Origin: Bacillus pumilus
GTDB lineage: Bacteria; Bacillota; Bacilli; Bacillales; Bacillaceae
Assembly: GCF_009937765.1 (NCBI RefSeq)
Contig: NZ_CP047089.1
Location: 1,796,272-1,860,271 of the forward strand
Direction of reading: 5' to 3'
Length of the DNA: 64,000 nt
Position numbers and translations under genes: made by a program. Below are positions 8,674 to 18,264 of the stretch, piece after piece. The stretch's first letter is position 1. Every line of letters begins with the position of its first letter. Below the pieces are notes generated by a model. The model was not told the origin of the DNA, did no database searches, and saw only the letters and a program-made list of their open reading frames with translations.

Positions 8674-9372
8674 TTATTGTCCACCCCCATTTTCACTTTC
8701 TTTTTTAGCAAGCTCTTTCGTAAACGTAGCTGCCTTCTGAGGTGTTAGTTTTGCTAATATGTCTGTTAGTTTATTTTTGCTTAGCTCTTCAAGAATCTTC
8801 AATGCCTCTTTATCACTTAATTCTGATAAAATTTTGGCGGATTTCCCTGCATCCATACTTTCATAGATACTAGCAATCTTCCCTTTAGGTTTCTGGTTAG
8901 AGGCTGCTGCCCCATCAGAAGTTGTCCCTGACGCATTATTACTTGATGTATCGCTTGATGAGCTGTTGTTTGATGAACTGTCATTCGAAGACGTATTATT
9001 TGCATCATTTTCAGATGTTTTTTCAAGTGAACTGATTTTTTGATTCAGTCTTTTAATCTCTTCATCACTTGTTTTTAAGTCTTTTTGTGCAATTTCAAGT
9101 TCATTTTTTTGCTCTTTAATGGTCTTTTTCAGTTCGTTCACTTCTGCATCGCTTTGATTATTATGTGAAGATGACGTTTTTGACGTGTCATCTGAACCAA
9201 CCAAACTGCTGACGCCCGGAATGTTTTGGAGCGGCTTCTTTAGATCAAAACCTGCCATATAAAGGATTGTGCCAGTCACTAACACAAGCACAATCAATGG
9301 GATGATGACAATAAACAAGATCCATTGAAATTTTCCGCCGCTTGATTCTTTCGTTTTTTCCTTCTTAGGCAT
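8674..9372 (-). CDS. ylxF: MotE/YlxF-family flagellar operon protein
   Basis: A 232-residue membrane-anchored protein: Lys-rich cytoplasmic N-terminus, one membrane helix (about residues 16-38), a coiled coil (about 75-118) rich in Lys/Glu, a Ser/Asn/Thr-rich low-complexity linker (119-160) and a C-terminal MgtE_N-like domain (about 165-225) with repeated short helices (SAKILSELSDKEALKILEELS). The architecture matches the MotE/YlxF family of flagellar proteins; MotE in other bacteria is a chaperone for MotC, but the exact role in Bacillus is not established. It lies between fliJ and fliK. Confidence 0.88.
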   Translation of the reverse strand: MPKKEKTKESSGGKFQWILFIVIIPLIVLVLVTGTILYMAGFDLKKPLQNIPGVSSLVGSDDTSKTSSSHNNQSDAEVNELKKTIKEQKNELEIAQKDLKTSDEEIKRLNQKISSLEKTSENDANNTSSNDSSSNNSSSSDTSSNNASGTTSDGAAASNQKPKGKIASIYESMDAGKSAKILSELSDKEALKILEELSKNKLTDILAKLTPQKAATFTKELAKKESENGGGQ

Positions 9373-9384
9373 TCATCTCGACTC

Positions 9385-9840
9385 CTAATGTCCTTGAAAC
9401 ATGAATTGGCTGATAGAGATATCATCCATTTCTTTCATTTCAATGGCCTTATGTTCAAGGGAAAACTTTTCATATTGCTTTTCTTTCATTTTTTCAAACT
9501 TTTTAAATTCAATGTTTTTTTCAGTTAAATCAGATTGTTTTTCATTCATTTGATGGCGCTTCATGATCACAAGCTGCTGATAATGCTGAATGGTGTTATC
9601 TAAATTGGTCACAAATTGCTGATAATGACGCATTTCTTGAACACTCATACCACTTCTCAGCTTTTCTTCTTTGCTTTTTTCCATTAATTCTTTTTTACTC
9701 ATATTTTCATAGAGCTTTTCAGCGACTTGCTCAAATGCCGAAACGGATTGTTGGTACGCTGCGAGTGACTTGTCTTTTTCACTTTCTTTCAGTTCTAAGA
9801 GCTTTTGAAATTTGTACTGATATCTCACTGTTTTCGTCAA
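9385..9840 (-). CDS. fliJ: Flagellar export protein FliJ
   Basis: FliJ is the central stalk of the FliI ATPase and couples it to the export gate, analogous to the gamma subunit of F1. The product is almost entirely one long antiparallel coiled coil, rich in Lys, Glu and Gln, beginning YKFQKLLELKESEKDK. The TTG at 9840 overlaps the fliI stop (TTGA); a GTG at 9825 would give about 146 residues, the family length, and cannot be excluded because the Shine-Dalgarno site is very close to the TTG. Placed between fliI and ylxF. Confidence 0.92.
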   Translation of the reverse strand: MTKTVRYQYKFQKLLELKESEKDKSLAAYQQSVSAFEQVAEKLYENMSKKELMEKSKEEKLRSGMSVQEMRHYQQFVTNLDNTIQHYQQLVIMKRHQMNEKQSDLTEKNIEFKKFEKMKEKQYEKFSLEHKAIEMKEMDDISISQFMFQGH

Positions 9841-11153
9841 TCCTCTCTATTCATCAAACCGAGCAATACATTCACACTGTCTTCAATAGATACAGCCTCT
9901 TCTACATCCTGCTTCAAAAATGAAATCAGATGAGGATAAGCCTGCATGGCATCATCAATGTCTTTCGAGGAGCCCTTTTTATATGCTCCAATGTTAATGA
10001 GGTCTTCAGCGTTTTGATAAGTGGATAAAAGCTGGCGGAACCGGTTGGCCGCCTCCTTGTGATCATGACTTGCGATATTGCTCATAACACGGCTGATACT
10101 TTTCAGAATATTGACAGCGGGAAATTGTCCTTTGTTGGCTAAAGCACGATCAAGTACAATGTGACCATCTAAGATTCCTCTAACTGTATCAGCGATTGGC
10201 TCATTCATATCGTCACCATCAACAAGCACTGTGTAAAACGCTGTGATGGAACCAAGCTGATTCGTTCCAGTTCGTTCAAGTAATTTTGGCAGTATAGCGA
10301 ACACTGAAGGCGTATATCCTTTTGTCGTTGGCGGTTCACCAGTTGCAAGACCGATTTCCCTTTGTGCCATAGCGACCCGTGTAACAGAGTCCATCATGAA
10401 CATGACATTTTTTCCTCTGTCTCTAAAATATTCTGCAATAGCTGTTGCTGTATAAGCAGCCTTCATTCTCGTTAGTGCAGGCTGGTCAGAAGTTGCAACG
10501 ACAACAATCGATCGCTTTAGTCCCTCCGTACCTAAATCCTTTTCAATAAACTCACGAACTTCCCGGCCACGCTCTCCAACAAGGGCAATCACATTCAGAT
10601 CTGCTTCTGTCTGCTTCGCAATCATCCCCATTAAGGTACTTTTACCAACACCACTTCCAGCAAAAATCCCAATCCTCTGACCAGTGCCGACTGTAAGCAG
10701 GCTGTCGATCACTCTGACACCAACGCCCATTTTTTCGCGAATAGGTGGCCTGTCCATCGGGTTTGGAGGTGACTGATCTGTCGAAACAGGTGCAAGTCCC
10801 TTTGGAAGCATACTGCCGTCCAGTGGTTCACCGAAGGCATCAACCACTTCGCCAATTAACCCCGTACCAACTTTGACCTTTAGCGACTCACCTGTTGCTT
10901 CAACTAGACTTCCTGGTGAAATGTTGGATGCTTCTACATAAGGCATGAGCAGAATATGTTCATCTCTAAAACCTACAACCTCTGCTTTTATCGGATCGTG
11001 CTTACGCCCCTTTTTATGAATGAGACACACGTCTCCGATAGAACTTTCCGGCCCCTTAGATTCAATCATCAGTCCAACAACTCGATTGACTTTACCAAAT
11101 CGTTTATAAGGATCAGCGGTTTCAATCGTTTCTTTTAACACATCGATGTTCAT
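9837..11153 (-). CDS. fliI: Flagellum-specific export ATPase FliI
   Basis: FliI is the hexameric ATPase at the base of the export apparatus, related to the F1 beta subunit. The 438-residue protein has the Walker A motif GSGVGKST at residues 166-173, a Walker B MFMMDSVTR segment near 250, and the ATPase alpha/beta signature PALTRMKAAYTATAIAEYF nearby. Length is normal. It overlaps fliH at its start (ATGA) and fliJ at its end, matching the physical FliH2-FliI-FliJ complex that delivers export substrates. Confidence 0.98.
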   Translation of the reverse strand: MNIDVLKETIETADPYKRFGKVNRVVGLMIESKGPESSIGDVCLIHKKGRKHDPIKAEVVGFRDEHILLMPYVEASNISPGSLVEATGESLKVKVGTGLIGEVVDAFGEPLDGSMLPKGLAPVSTDQSPPNPMDRPPIREKMGVGVRVIDSLLTVGTGQRIGIFAGSGVGKSTLMGMIAKQTEADLNVIALVGERGREVREFIEKDLGTEGLKRSIVVVATSDQPALTRMKAAYTATAIAEYFRDRGKNVMFMMDSVTRVAMAQREIGLATGEPPTTKGYTPSVFAILPKLLERTGTNQLGSITAFYTVLVDGDDMNEPIADTVRGILDGHIVLDRALANKGQFPAVNILKSISRVMSNIASHDHKEAANRFRQLLSTYQNAEDLINIGAYKKGSSKDIDDAMQAYPHLISFLKQDVEEAVSIEDSVNVLLGLMNRED

Positions 11154-11914
11154 TTGTGATCACCTGAATCAATGACTTCTAGTAGCTTTTCTTTCAACTG
11201 ATTCATTTGGGTATCAACACTCGCTTCCACTTTTCCAAAGCTTGTTTCTACGTAACAAGTCCCTTTTGGCGCTTTTTCATCTGAGTAAATGGCAAGGTGT
11301 GTATCCTTTTGAAGGATTCTGATTAATTCGTCTTTATACTCCATCACATGATCGTAATGTTCAGGGTCCACATAGATGGAAATATCGTCATATTCTTTCA
11401 CTTCAGAAATGACCTGCTTCACGAGAGCCAAAAATTGATCTTTCGTGTCATCAGCCGAGTACCAAACGCGTTTGGCGAGTTCGAAAGCCAGTTCCACAAT
11501 TTTTTCTGCGGAGCTTTCAATTTTCTCTTCGTAATCCTGCTTGGCAAGACTGACAATGTCATTTGCTTGATCAAGAATTGATTGATACTGACTCATCGCA
11601 TCTGCTTCACCCTTTTGGAAGCCATCTTGGTACCCAGCTTGTTTCGCTTCTTCAATGAGCTGCATTCTTTCTTCTTCAAAATCAGCGCGGCGCTGATTGA
11701 TTTCAGCCATTGTTTTTTCAAGCTCATTATTTGCTTGTTCTACTATACGACTTGCTTGATCTTCAGCATCACTTAGTACAAGCTGCGATGCTTCTGTTTC
11801 ATTGACAAGCTCTTCTTCATGATGTTCTTTTTTGAACTCCACTTGCTGCAAAGGAATCGTTTGCCGGCGTTGCTCAGGAATAACAGATGTTTCATGTTTG
11901 ATAATCCTAGACAA
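11150..11914 (-). CDS. fliH: Flagellar assembly protein FliH
   Basis: FliH is the peripheral stalk and regulator of FliI and links it to the C-ring. The 254-residue protein begins MSRIIKHETSVIPEQ, followed by a long Glu/Gln-rich coiled coil (about residues 28-130) containing the GxxxG-like YQDGFQKGEADAM stretch, and ends in a conserved C-terminal domain with ETSFGKVEASVDTQMNQLKEKLLE that binds the FliI N-terminus and resembles V/F-ATPase delta/E subunits. It overlaps fliG by eight bases and fliI by four. Confidence 0.95.
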   Translation of the reverse strand: MSRIIKHETSVIPEQRRQTIPLQQVEFKKEHHEEELVNETEASQLVLSDAEDQASRIVEQANNELEKTMAEINQRRADFEEERMQLIEEAKQAGYQDGFQKGEADAMSQYQSILDQANDIVSLAKQDYEEKIESSAEKIVELAFELAKRVWYSADDTKDQFLALVKQVISEVKEYDDISIYVDPEHYDHVMEYKDELIRILQKDTHLAIYSDEKAPKGTCYVETSFGKVEASVDTQMNQLKEKLLEVIDSGDHK

Positions 11915-12923
11915 TGATATCGTCTCCTCCGCCTCGAGCTATGACAATTTCTCCAGCTTCCTCGAGTCGTCTTACGATGCTGACAATACGGGTTTGTGCT
12001 TCCTCGACATCTCTAAGCCGGACAGGTCCCATAAACTCCATTTCTTCTTTGAACGTTTCGACCATTCTCTGTGACATGTTGCGGAAGACAATTTCTTTGA
12101 CCTCTTCGCTTGCCACTTTAAGTGCGAGCAATAAGTCATCATTTTCAACATCTCTGATCACGCGCTGAATCGCTCTGCTGTCAAGTGTGACAATATCTTC
12201 AAAGACAAACATACGTTTCTTAATTTCATCAGCAAGTTCAGGATCTTGAATTTCAAGAGTGTCTAAAATGGTCTTCTCGGTCGCACGGTCTACACCATTT
12301 AGTACTTCTACAACCGCTTCGACTCCGCCCGTTTGCGTATAGTCTTGCGTAAAGGTTGAAGAAAGCTTTTGCTCAAGAATGCGTTCCACTTCATTGATGA
12401 TCTCTGGAGATGTGCGGTCCATTAAAGCAATACGTCTCGCAACCTCTGTTTGTACATCCTCGCCTAATTCAGATAATATCTGTCCTGCTTGGACTGGATC
12501 TAAGTAGGAAAGGATGAGCGCAATGGTTTGTGGATGCTCATGCTGGATAAAGTTTAAGATTTGTTCTGGGTCAGCCTTTCGAGCAAAATCAAACGGCTTC
12601 ACTTGAAGCGAGGATGTTAATCGGTTTAAGATGCTGTCCGCTTTGTCCTCACCAAGTGCTTTTTCAAGTACTTGTCTTGCGTACATAAGACCGCCTTGTG
12701 ATATGTAGTCCTGCGCGATGGCGATGCTGTGAAACTCTTCGATGATTTCATCTTTTTTAGCAGTATCTACACTTCGTACATTGGAAATTTCAAGTGTTAA
12801 TTTTTCTATTTCGTCTTCAGACAGATGTTTGTATACAGATGCTGACACGTCTAGCCCTAAGGAAATCATTAGGATTGCTGCTTTTTGTCTGCCTGTTAGT
12901 CGATTTGGATCTTTTCTCGACAT
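11907..12923 (-). CDS. fliG: Flagellar motor switch protein FliG
   Basis: FliG joins the MS ring to the C-ring and interacts with the MotA/B stators to make torque. The 338-residue product shows all three domains: N-terminal FliF-binding region (LTGRQKAAILMISLG), the middle domain with the EHPQT motif (about residues 129-133) and GQILSELG, and the C-terminal torque domain with FEDIVTLDSRAIQRVIRDVE carrying the charged helix. Length is standard. Encoded right after fliF, its binding partner, 11 bases away. Confidence 0.98.
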   Translation of the reverse strand: MSRKDPNRLTGRQKAAILMISLGLDVSASVYKHLSEDEIEKLTLEISNVRSVDTAKKDEIIEEFHSIAIAQDYISQGGLMYARQVLEKALGEDKADSILNRLTSSLQVKPFDFARKADPEQILNFIQHEHPQTIALILSYLDPVQAGQILSELGEDVQTEVARRIALMDRTSPEIINEVERILEQKLSSTFTQDYTQTGGVEAVVEVLNGVDRATEKTILDTLEIQDPELADEIKKRMFVFEDIVTLDSRAIQRVIRDVENDDLLLALKVASEEVKEIVFRNMSQRMVETFKEEMEFMGPVRLRDVEEAQTRIVSIVRRLEEAGEIVIARGGGDDIIV

Positions 12924-12934
12924 GTGTATTCCTC

Positions 12935-14527
12935 CTAATCCTCGGACAGCCAGCTGCGTAGCAATTTAGCAAAGTCTTCTGGTTTATCTTTTGCCATTTT
13001 CTCAAGCTGATTTTTCCTCACCATTTCCTCTGTTTCTGGTTCAGTGTCGATATCAGGAACATGGAGTGGTGTACGTTCATCAAACTCAAACTCTTCTTCC
13101 TCTTCTTTTCTGCGTCTACGCACAAGAAGAATAATAAGAGCGATAATTGCAAGTAGTAGCACACCGCCTACAATATAAACCCAGATTGGAATATTGTTTG
13201 ATGGGTTTTCTGCTGCTGTTTGCTGTTTACCGTCTAATTTTGATACAGATAAAACAATTTTGTTATCTAAGTCTGCTTGAGTGAGCGCTTGACCATTTGT
13301 GTATTCTTTATCAATTGACGTGCTAATGATCGTTGAAAGAATCTTTTTAATATCATCTTGCCGTTCAGCTGTTAAAGAGTTCACATCGTTTGCCGTTGGT
13401 GGTTCGACCAATGCTTGAATGCCAACATCTCTAATTTTATAAGGGCTCTCTTTGATATCTTTATGAATGCGGTTGACTTCATAGTTGATACGATCTTCGC
13501 TCTTTTCGTAATTTCCGCTACCATTCGCTCCATCGGCGCCTTGATAGTTTGTGACATCATCATCGCCAGTTCCAGCGGTTCCACCAGCTGCTGCACCGTT
13601 TCCTGAATAAGTTTCAGCAATCTTTTCAGCACTGACAGCGATGCCTTGCATGTTTTCTTTATCAACTGGTTCTACAAGGTCTTCTTTTCTTTTCTCTTCA
13701 GTAAAATCAATGTCTGTTGTGACCGATACAGCGACTTTTTCTTGACCCATCATTGTTCCGAGCAGCTGTTGAATTTTTCTTTGAAGGTTCTTTTCAATTT
13801 CTTCTTTTTTCTGCTGCTGCGCATCCATTCCACTTGCATAGGAATCGGAACTGCTGTTTAAGTCGTAGTAGTTTGAATCTTGGTCCATAATGACAATGTT
13901 TTCTGTCTTTAAATTCGGTACACTTTTTGAAATAAGATGATAAAGGCCTTTTACTTGCTGCGGCGAGAGCGTGTACCCACGTTCAACTTGCAGCACAATA
14001 GATGCTGATGCATTACTTTGCTCTTCTCCAACAAAAACGGAATCTTTTGGCAAGTTAATCATAACTTTTGAATCTTTAATTCCATCAATCGTGTTGATCA
14101 GATTGGACAGTTCTGTCTGAGTTGCGTCTACTTTCAGAACATCAAATTCATTATCTGTTAAACCGAAGCCGGAATTGTTCGCAAAGAAGGAATAATCAAT
14201 CTTCCCTGTCTTGGGAAGGCCTTGAGATGCGAGTGTTACTTTTAAAGAGTCTGCCTGCTTTTCTGGAACGAGAATCGTTGTTCCATTGTTTGCAAGTTCC
14301 GATTTAATTTTTTTGCCATCCAGTTCCTGTTTGATTTGCCCTGCTTCTGACTCAGACAAATCTTTAAACAACGGAACCATTTTTTCAGAAGAAGCAAAGA
14401 TGCTAACAACCGTAATAATGATTGCTAGGGCAGCAACGCCACCAATCATAAGTATTTTTTGTAATTTTGATCGATTTCGCCAAAACTCAACTGTTTTTGT
14501 TCTTAATTGCATTAAAGTACGATTCAT
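12935..14527 (-). CDS. fliF: Flagellar MS-ring protein FliF
   Basis: FliF forms the membrane-supramembrane ring on which the basal body is built. The 530-residue protein has two membrane helices (about residues 25-46 and 443-466) bracketing a large extracytoplasmic part with ring-building motifs (YscJ-like LPKDSVFVGEEQSNASASIVLQ) and a Gly/Ala/Asp-rich low-complexity loop at about 310-345. The cytoplasmic tail is acidic and ends in LLRSWLSED, the FliG-binding segment. Length is typical of Bacillus. FliE is encoded just upstream. Confidence 0.98.
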   Translation of the reverse strand: MNRTLMQLRTKTVEFWRNRSKLQKILMIGGVAALAIIITVVSIFASSEKMVPLFKDLSESEAGQIKQELDGKKIKSELANNGTTILVPEKQADSLKVTLASQGLPKTGKIDYSFFANNSGFGLTDNEFDVLKVDATQTELSNLINTIDGIKDSKVMINLPKDSVFVGEEQSNASASIVLQVERGYTLSPQQVKGLYHLISKSVPNLKTENIVIMDQDSNYYDLNSSSDSYASGMDAQQQKKEEIEKNLQRKIQQLLGTMMGQEKVAVSVTTDIDFTEEKRKEDLVEPVDKENMQGIAVSAEKIAETYSGNGAAAGGTAGTGDDDVTNYQGADGANGSGNYEKSEDRINYEVNRIHKDIKESPYKIRDVGIQALVEPPTANDVNSLTAERQDDIKKILSTIISTSIDKEYTNGQALTQADLDNKIVLSVSKLDGKQQTAAENPSNNIPIWVYIVGGVLLLAIIALIILLVRRRRKEEEEEFEFDERTPLHVPDIDTEPETEEMVRKNQLEKMAKDKPEDFAKLLRSWLSED

Positions 14528-14576
14528 CTTAACCCCCGGTCATTCCATTCAGTCTTTTTTTGTCCGTCAGCACCTC

Positions 14577-14894
14577 CTACATCTGCATTCTCATAATCTC
14601 TTGGTACGCTTCGACCGCTTTATTTCGAAACTCCGTTGCAGCTGTGAGTGTCACACTCGCTTTTTGCGAGGCAATCATGACTTCATCGAGATTGACATCT
14701 TTTCCTTGTGCAAGTGCATTTGTATACTGGTCTGATTTTAGCTGTGATTGATTTAATGCCTCAATGGAATTCTTCAGCACATCAGAGAAATTCGTTTGAC
14801 TTTTAGGTGCAGCCGCATGAACAGACGATGCATTAGTCAATTCACTTGCTTGCTGAGCAGCTTGAAGCTGGAAAGGAGATATTGCGTTAACCAA
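14577..14894 (-). CDS. fliE: Flagellar hook-basal body protein FliE
   Basis: FliE connects the MS ring to the rod and is the first exported substrate. The 105-residue protein ends in the family's conserved segment LDEVMIASQKASVTLTAATEFRNKAVEAYQEIMRMQM. Translation probably starts at TTG, with AAGGTG seven bases upstream; no ATG lies at a suitable place. Short gaps separate it from flgC (11 bases) and fliF (49 bases). Confidence 0.95.
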   Translation of the reverse strand: MVNAISPFQLQAAQQASELTNASSVHAAAPKSQTNFSDVLKNSIEALNQSQLKSDQYTNALAQGKDVNLDEVMIASQKASVTLTAATEFRNKAVEAYQEIMRMQM

Positions 14895-14905
14895 TTCTTT
14901 TCACC

Positions 14906-15358
14906 TTACTTTCCTATTTCTAAAGCTTTCATCAACATGCTTTTATTCGCATTTAGTGCGGTCACGTTTGCTTCATATGACCTTGAGCTGCTGATGAGGT
15001 CAACCATTTCCTTTAATGGATCAACATTAGGTGTTTGAACATATCCATTTTCATTGGCATCGGGATTTGTAGGATCATATTGAAGGTTGAATGGAGTTTC
15101 GTCTTCTGTAATCTTCGTTGCTTTCACGCCGTTTCCTAATTTACCGCTCGAATTCATGCTTGAATTTAATATAGATGAAAATGATTCACCTGACGGCTGT
15201 AATGTGACGAGCTTACGTCTATAAGGCTCCCAGTTGCCATCAACCTGTTTCGCTCTTGTTGTATCCATATTTGCAAGGTTAGAGGATACAACGTCCATTC
15301 TGAGCCTCTGTGCTGTTAGTGCAGAGGCTGAAGCGTTAACGCCTGAAAAAATTGACAT
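14906..15358 (-). CDS. flgC: Flagellar basal body rod protein FlgC
   Basis: Proximal rod component, exported and assembled with FlgB. The 150-residue product begins MSIFSGVNASASALTAQRLRMDVVSSNLANMDTT, the rod signature, and ends with the matching C-terminal helix SSRSYEANVTALNANKSMLMKALEIGK. The ATG at 15358 is chosen because AGGAGGT lies five bases upstream and it gives 150 residues; the GTG one codon earlier would sit too close to the Shine-Dalgarno site. The start overlaps the flgB stop (TGATG). Confidence 0.96.
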   Translation of the reverse strand: MSIFSGVNASASALTAQRLRMDVVSSNLANMDTTRAKQVDGNWEPYRRKLVTLQPSGESFSSILNSSMNSSGKLGNGVKATKITEDETPFNLQYDPTNPDANENGYVQTPNVDPLKEMVDLISSSRSYEANVTALNANKSMLMKALEIGK

Positions 15359-15753
15359 CACTTACCTCCTGTCAAAACTGTTTTAAGAGAATTGAATTTT
15401 CCACTCATTCTTTCAACCAACGCATTATACTGAATTTGGTTTTTAGCGAGTTCACTCATCTCTTGATCAATATCGACATTATTTCCGTTTTCTTGATATG
15501 AAGTACGGTTGCTCGAAACAACTGAATAATTAGACCCTGTTTTAGAAAAATCAATGTGACCTTGGTATGTTTTTTTAGCATCTAACTTGATCGACGCATC
15601 GTTTAGCATATCATGAAATGCGACGTTTTTCGACTTGTAGTTCGGTGTGTCTATATTCGCGATATTATTGCTTATGACTTTTTGCTTAACATTCGCTCTG
15701 CCCAAGGCATTCTCAAGGTTGCTTATCGTTCCAGAAAATATATCCAAAACCAT
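15358..15753 (-). CDS. flgB: Flagellar basal body rod protein FlgB
   Basis: Proximal rod protein and first gene of the fla/che operon. It has the rod signature KQKVISNNIANIDTPNYKSKNV and the C-terminal NQIQYNALVERMSGKFNSLKTVLTGG. Two starts are plausible: ATG at 15753 (131 residues, GGAGG only about three bases upstream) or TTG at 15747 (129 residues beginning MDIFSGTI, better spaced and the family length). The operon promoter region lies directly upstream (15754-15987). Confidence 0.95.
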   Translation of the reverse strand: MVLDIFSGTISNLENALGRANVKQKVISNNIANIDTPNYKSKNVAFHDMLNDASIKLDAKKTYQGHIDFSKTGSNYSVVSSNRTSYQENGNNVDIDQEMSELAKNQIQYNALVERMSGKFNSLKTVLTGGK

Positions 15754-15817
15754 ATACCTCCAATCATATGTATTTCATTCCATTTAATCATGTCGAGATT
15801 TGTAAAACCATATGTTC

Positions 15818-15846
15818 ATTGTAAGAAATAATAGGATTAAAGTCTA
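15818..15846 (-). promoter_or_regulatory. Candidate SigA promoter of the fla/che operon
   Basis: On the minus strand TAGACT (15841-15846) and TACAAT (15818-15823) are separated by 17 bases, matching four and five of six consensus positions. It would start transcription about 60 bases before flgB. A vegetative promoter at this place is known for the B. subtilis operon; the exact hexamers here are my reading. Confidence 0.6.
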
Positions 15847-15959
15847 TGATGTATATGTAAAAAAAACTCGTAATATATATCTATTTTACGAATAGGTATA
15901 AAGACCTAGATTCAAAGAACTAAGAATTGTAAGGGTTTTCTTGGAAAAAAGAGTGTCAT

Positions 15960-15984
15960 TTTTCGGACAAATCCTCTTTTTTTA
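15960..15984 (-). promoter_or_regulatory. Possible SigD promoter upstream of flgB
   Basis: Just downstream of the codY terminator, minus strand, TAAA (15981-15984) precedes TCCGAAAA (15960-15967), five of eight matches to the SigD -10 GCCGATAT. Spacing is 13 bases, or 14 using ATAA, a little short of the usual 15. B. subtilis has a SigD promoter (PD-3) in this interval, which is the main reason to propose it. Confidence 0.3.
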
Positions 15985-15986
15985 TA

Positions 15987-16031
15987 AAAAAAACCCCTTT
16001 TCAGCTTGTATTTCTGCTGAAAAGGGGTTTT
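15987..16031 (-). terminator. Intrinsic terminator after codY
   Basis: Minus strand: a GC-containing stem AAACCCCTTTTCAGC paired with GCTGAAAAGGGGTTT around a short loop, followed by a run of T. It begins three bases past the codY stop and separates the cod operon from the fla/che operon. The remainder of 15754-15987 is AT-rich and holds only the promoter candidates. Confidence 0.93.
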
Positions 16032-16033
16032 GT

Positions 16034-16813
16034 TTAATGAGATTTTAAATTTTCAAGTTCGATTAAAAATTTGTTGTTTAACACTTTGATATATGTTCCC
16101 TTCATTCCAAGAGAGCGTGATTCGATGACGCCAGCACTTTCTAACTTACGTAAGGCGTTCACGATCACTGAACGAGTGATTCCTACACGGTCAGCAATTT
16201 TACTTGCCACTAGAAGCCCTTCGTTGCCATCAAGTTCTTCAAAGATGTGTTCAATGGCTTCAAGCTCACTATATGATAGAGAACTAATTGCCATTTGGAC
16301 AACAGCTTTACTTCTTGCTTCTTCTTCGATTTCCTCTGCTTTCTCACGAAGGATTTCCATTCCAACAACTGTTGCTCCGTATTCAGCAAGAATTAAATCA
16401 TCGTCTTTAAATGTATCTTGCAAACGAGACAGAATTAACGTTCCTAAACGATCTCCTCCTCCGATAATTGGCACAATCGTTGTCAAACCTGATTCAAATA
16501 AATCACGGTTCTCAATCGGGAAAGCTGTATACTCACTGTTAATGTCAAGGTTTGAAGATGTTTCAGGGATGTTGAATAGACTCTTTGTATATTCTTCAGG
16601 GAACTGACGGTCTTCAAGCATTTTCTTCATACGCGGATTTTCAATCTGCTGGTTGATCGAGTAGCCTAGAAGCTTCCCTCTTCTGCTTAATACGAAAATG
16701 TTTGAATCAATGACATCTCTCAACGTTTCTGCCATTTCCTTAAAATTAACTGGTTTCCCCGCTGCATCTTGCAGCATTGAGTTAATAATCCTTGTTTTTT
16801 GTAGTAACGCCAT
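16034..16813 (-). CDS. codY: GTP- and branched-chain amino acid-sensing transcription regulator CodY
   Basis: Global regulator that represses or activates stationary-phase, amino acid and motility genes when isoleucine, leucine, valine and GTP are plentiful. The 259-residue protein has an N-terminal GAF domain (about 1-155) and a C-terminal winged helix with the strictly conserved [21 protein letters not shown] helix-turn-helix (about 203-223). The C-terminus matches B. subtilis CodY essentially exactly, as I recall it. It is the last gene of xerC-hslV-hslU-codY and lies directly before the fla/che operon, which CodY is known to repress in B. subtilis. Confidence 0.99.
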   Translation of the reverse strand: MALLQKTRIINSMLQDAAGKPVNFKEMAETLRDVIDSNIFVLSRRGKLLGYSINQQIENPRMKKMLEDRQFPEEYTKSLFNIPETSSNLDINSEYTAFPIENRDLFESGLTTIVPIIGGGDRLGTLILSRLQDTFKDDDLILAEYGATVVGMEILREKAEEIEEEARSKAVVQMAISSLSYSELEAIEHIFEELDGNEGLLVASKIADRVGITRSVIVNALRKLESAGVIESRSLGMKGTYIKVLNNKFLIELENLKSH

Positions 16814-16847
16814 TTTAATGATCCTCCTAGATTACTTTATTCATTTG

Positions 16848-18248
16848 TTAAAGTATAAATTGACTTAAGTCTTTGTTATTTGCAATCTTTCCTAGCTTCT
16901 CTTCTACATACTGAGGGGTAATGGTCACTGTCCCTAGTGTAATATCAGGCGCCTCAAATGAAAGCTCTTCAAGCAGCTTTTCAAGTATGGTATGAAGCCT
17001 TCTTGCACCGATGTTATCTGTCTCCTGATTGACATGATAAGCCACTTCGGCAATCTTATGAATAGCATCGTCAGAAAATTCAAGAGATATACCTTCCGTT
17101 TCAAGTAAAGCTTTATATTGCTTTAATAATGCATTATCTGGTTCCGTTAAGATTTTCACAAAGTCTTCGATACTTAATTTATCTAATTCTACACGAATTG
17201 GGAAGCGTCCTTGAAGCTCTGGAATCAAATCTGATGGTTTTGCCATATGAAATGCCCCTGCTGCTACAAAAAGCACATGGTCTGTTTTCACTGCCCCATA
17301 TTTCGTCATCACAGTTGAACCTTCTACAATCGGTAAAATATCACGTTGAACCCCTTCACGAGAAACATCTGCAGATGATGCACCACCGCTTTTGGCGATT
17401 TTGTCGATTTCGTCGATAAAAATAATCCCTTGCTGCTCTGCTTTATAGACAGCTTCTTGACTAACTTCATCCATGTCAATCAGTTTGGAAGCTTCCTCAG
17501 CTGTTAACGCCTTTCTCGCTTCTCTAACGGTCAGCTTTCTGCGTTTTTTCTTTTTAGGCATGAGATTGCCGAGCGCATCCTGCATGTTCATGCCCATTTG
17601 CTCCATACCCGAGCCCTGAAGCATATCAAACATGGATGGCTGCTGCTCTTCGATTTCAATTGTGACATAATGATCTTCAAGTTCGCCCATGGCCAGTTGA
17701 TGAGCGATTCGTTTTCTTGTCGATTCAAGTTCAACTTCTTCACTTGATTGATCTCGATCACGGTCATCTTCATCAGATCCACCAAACAGCATCTCAAAAG
17801 GATTTTTCACAGACTGGCTTTTTTTCTTGCCAGGAACAAGTAAATGAACAAGACGTTTATTTGCTTGTTTTTCTGCTTCTTCTTGCACATCTTTCATCTT
17901 GTCTTCTTTGACAATTCTGATCGCTGTCTCAACTAGATCTCTGACCATTGATTCTACATCACGGCCAACGTAACCAACTTCAGTAAACTTCGTCGCTTCC
18001 ACTTTAATGAAAGGCGCACCAGAAATTTTTGCAATTCTGCGGGCAATCTCTGTTTTCCCCACACCTGTTGGACCGATCATTAAAATGTTTTTCGGAACGA
18101 CTTCATCCTTTAGCTTATCATGTAAAAGGCTTCTTCTGTAACGGTTTCTTAAAGCCACCGCCACTGCTTTTTTCGCATCAAGCTGACCAATAATGTATTG
18201 ATCAAGCTTTTCAACTATCTCTCTTGGGGTGAACGGCTTTTTCTCCAT
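16848..18248 (-). CDS. hslU: HslU/ClpY AAA+ unfoldase
   Basis: ATP-dependent unfoldase partner of the HslV protease (ClpYQ, called CodX in Bacillus). The 466-residue protein starts [22 protein letters not shown], has Walker A GPTGVGKT (about residues 59-66), an inserted I domain rich in charged residues (about 110-235), Walker B FIDEIDK and the C-terminal tail ending DLSQFIL that docks into HslV. The ATG at 18248 has AAAGGA ten bases upstream and gives the family length; upstream in-frame Met codons would overlap hslV and lie on or next to the Shine-Dalgarno site. Confidence 0.97.
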   Translation of the reverse strand: MEKKPFTPREIVEKLDQYIIGQLDAKKAVAVALRNRYRRSLLHDKLKDEVVPKNILMIGPTGVGKTEIARRIAKISGAPFIKVEATKFTEVGYVGRDVESMVRDLVETAIRIVKEDKMKDVQEEAEKQANKRLVHLLVPGKKKSQSVKNPFEMLFGGSDEDDRDRDQSSEEVELESTRKRIAHQLAMGELEDHYVTIEIEEQQPSMFDMLQGSGMEQMGMNMQDALGNLMPKKKKRRKLTVREARKALTAEEASKLIDMDEVSQEAVYKAEQQGIIFIDEIDKIAKSGGASSADVSREGVQRDILPIVEGSTVMTKYGAVKTDHVLFVAAGAFHMAKPSDLIPELQGRFPIRVELDKLSIEDFVKILTEPDNALLKQYKALLETEGISLEFSDDAIHKIAEVAYHVNQETDNIGARRLHTILEKLLEELSFEAPDITLGTVTITPQYVEEKLGKIANNKDLSQFIL

Positions 18249-18264
18249 ACGTCTCATGTCCTTT

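Noticed and set aside
15920..15950. Possible CodY box near TTTTCCAAGAAAAC
   Set aside because: The two half-sites are misphased by two bases relative to AATTTTCWGAAAATT; the match is too poor to report as a site.
16071..16607. 178-codon open frame on the plus strand opposite codY
   Set aside because: It is fully antisense to a highly conserved gene, has Ser/Ile-rich composition typical of a shadow frame, and no ribosome binding site or recognisable domain.
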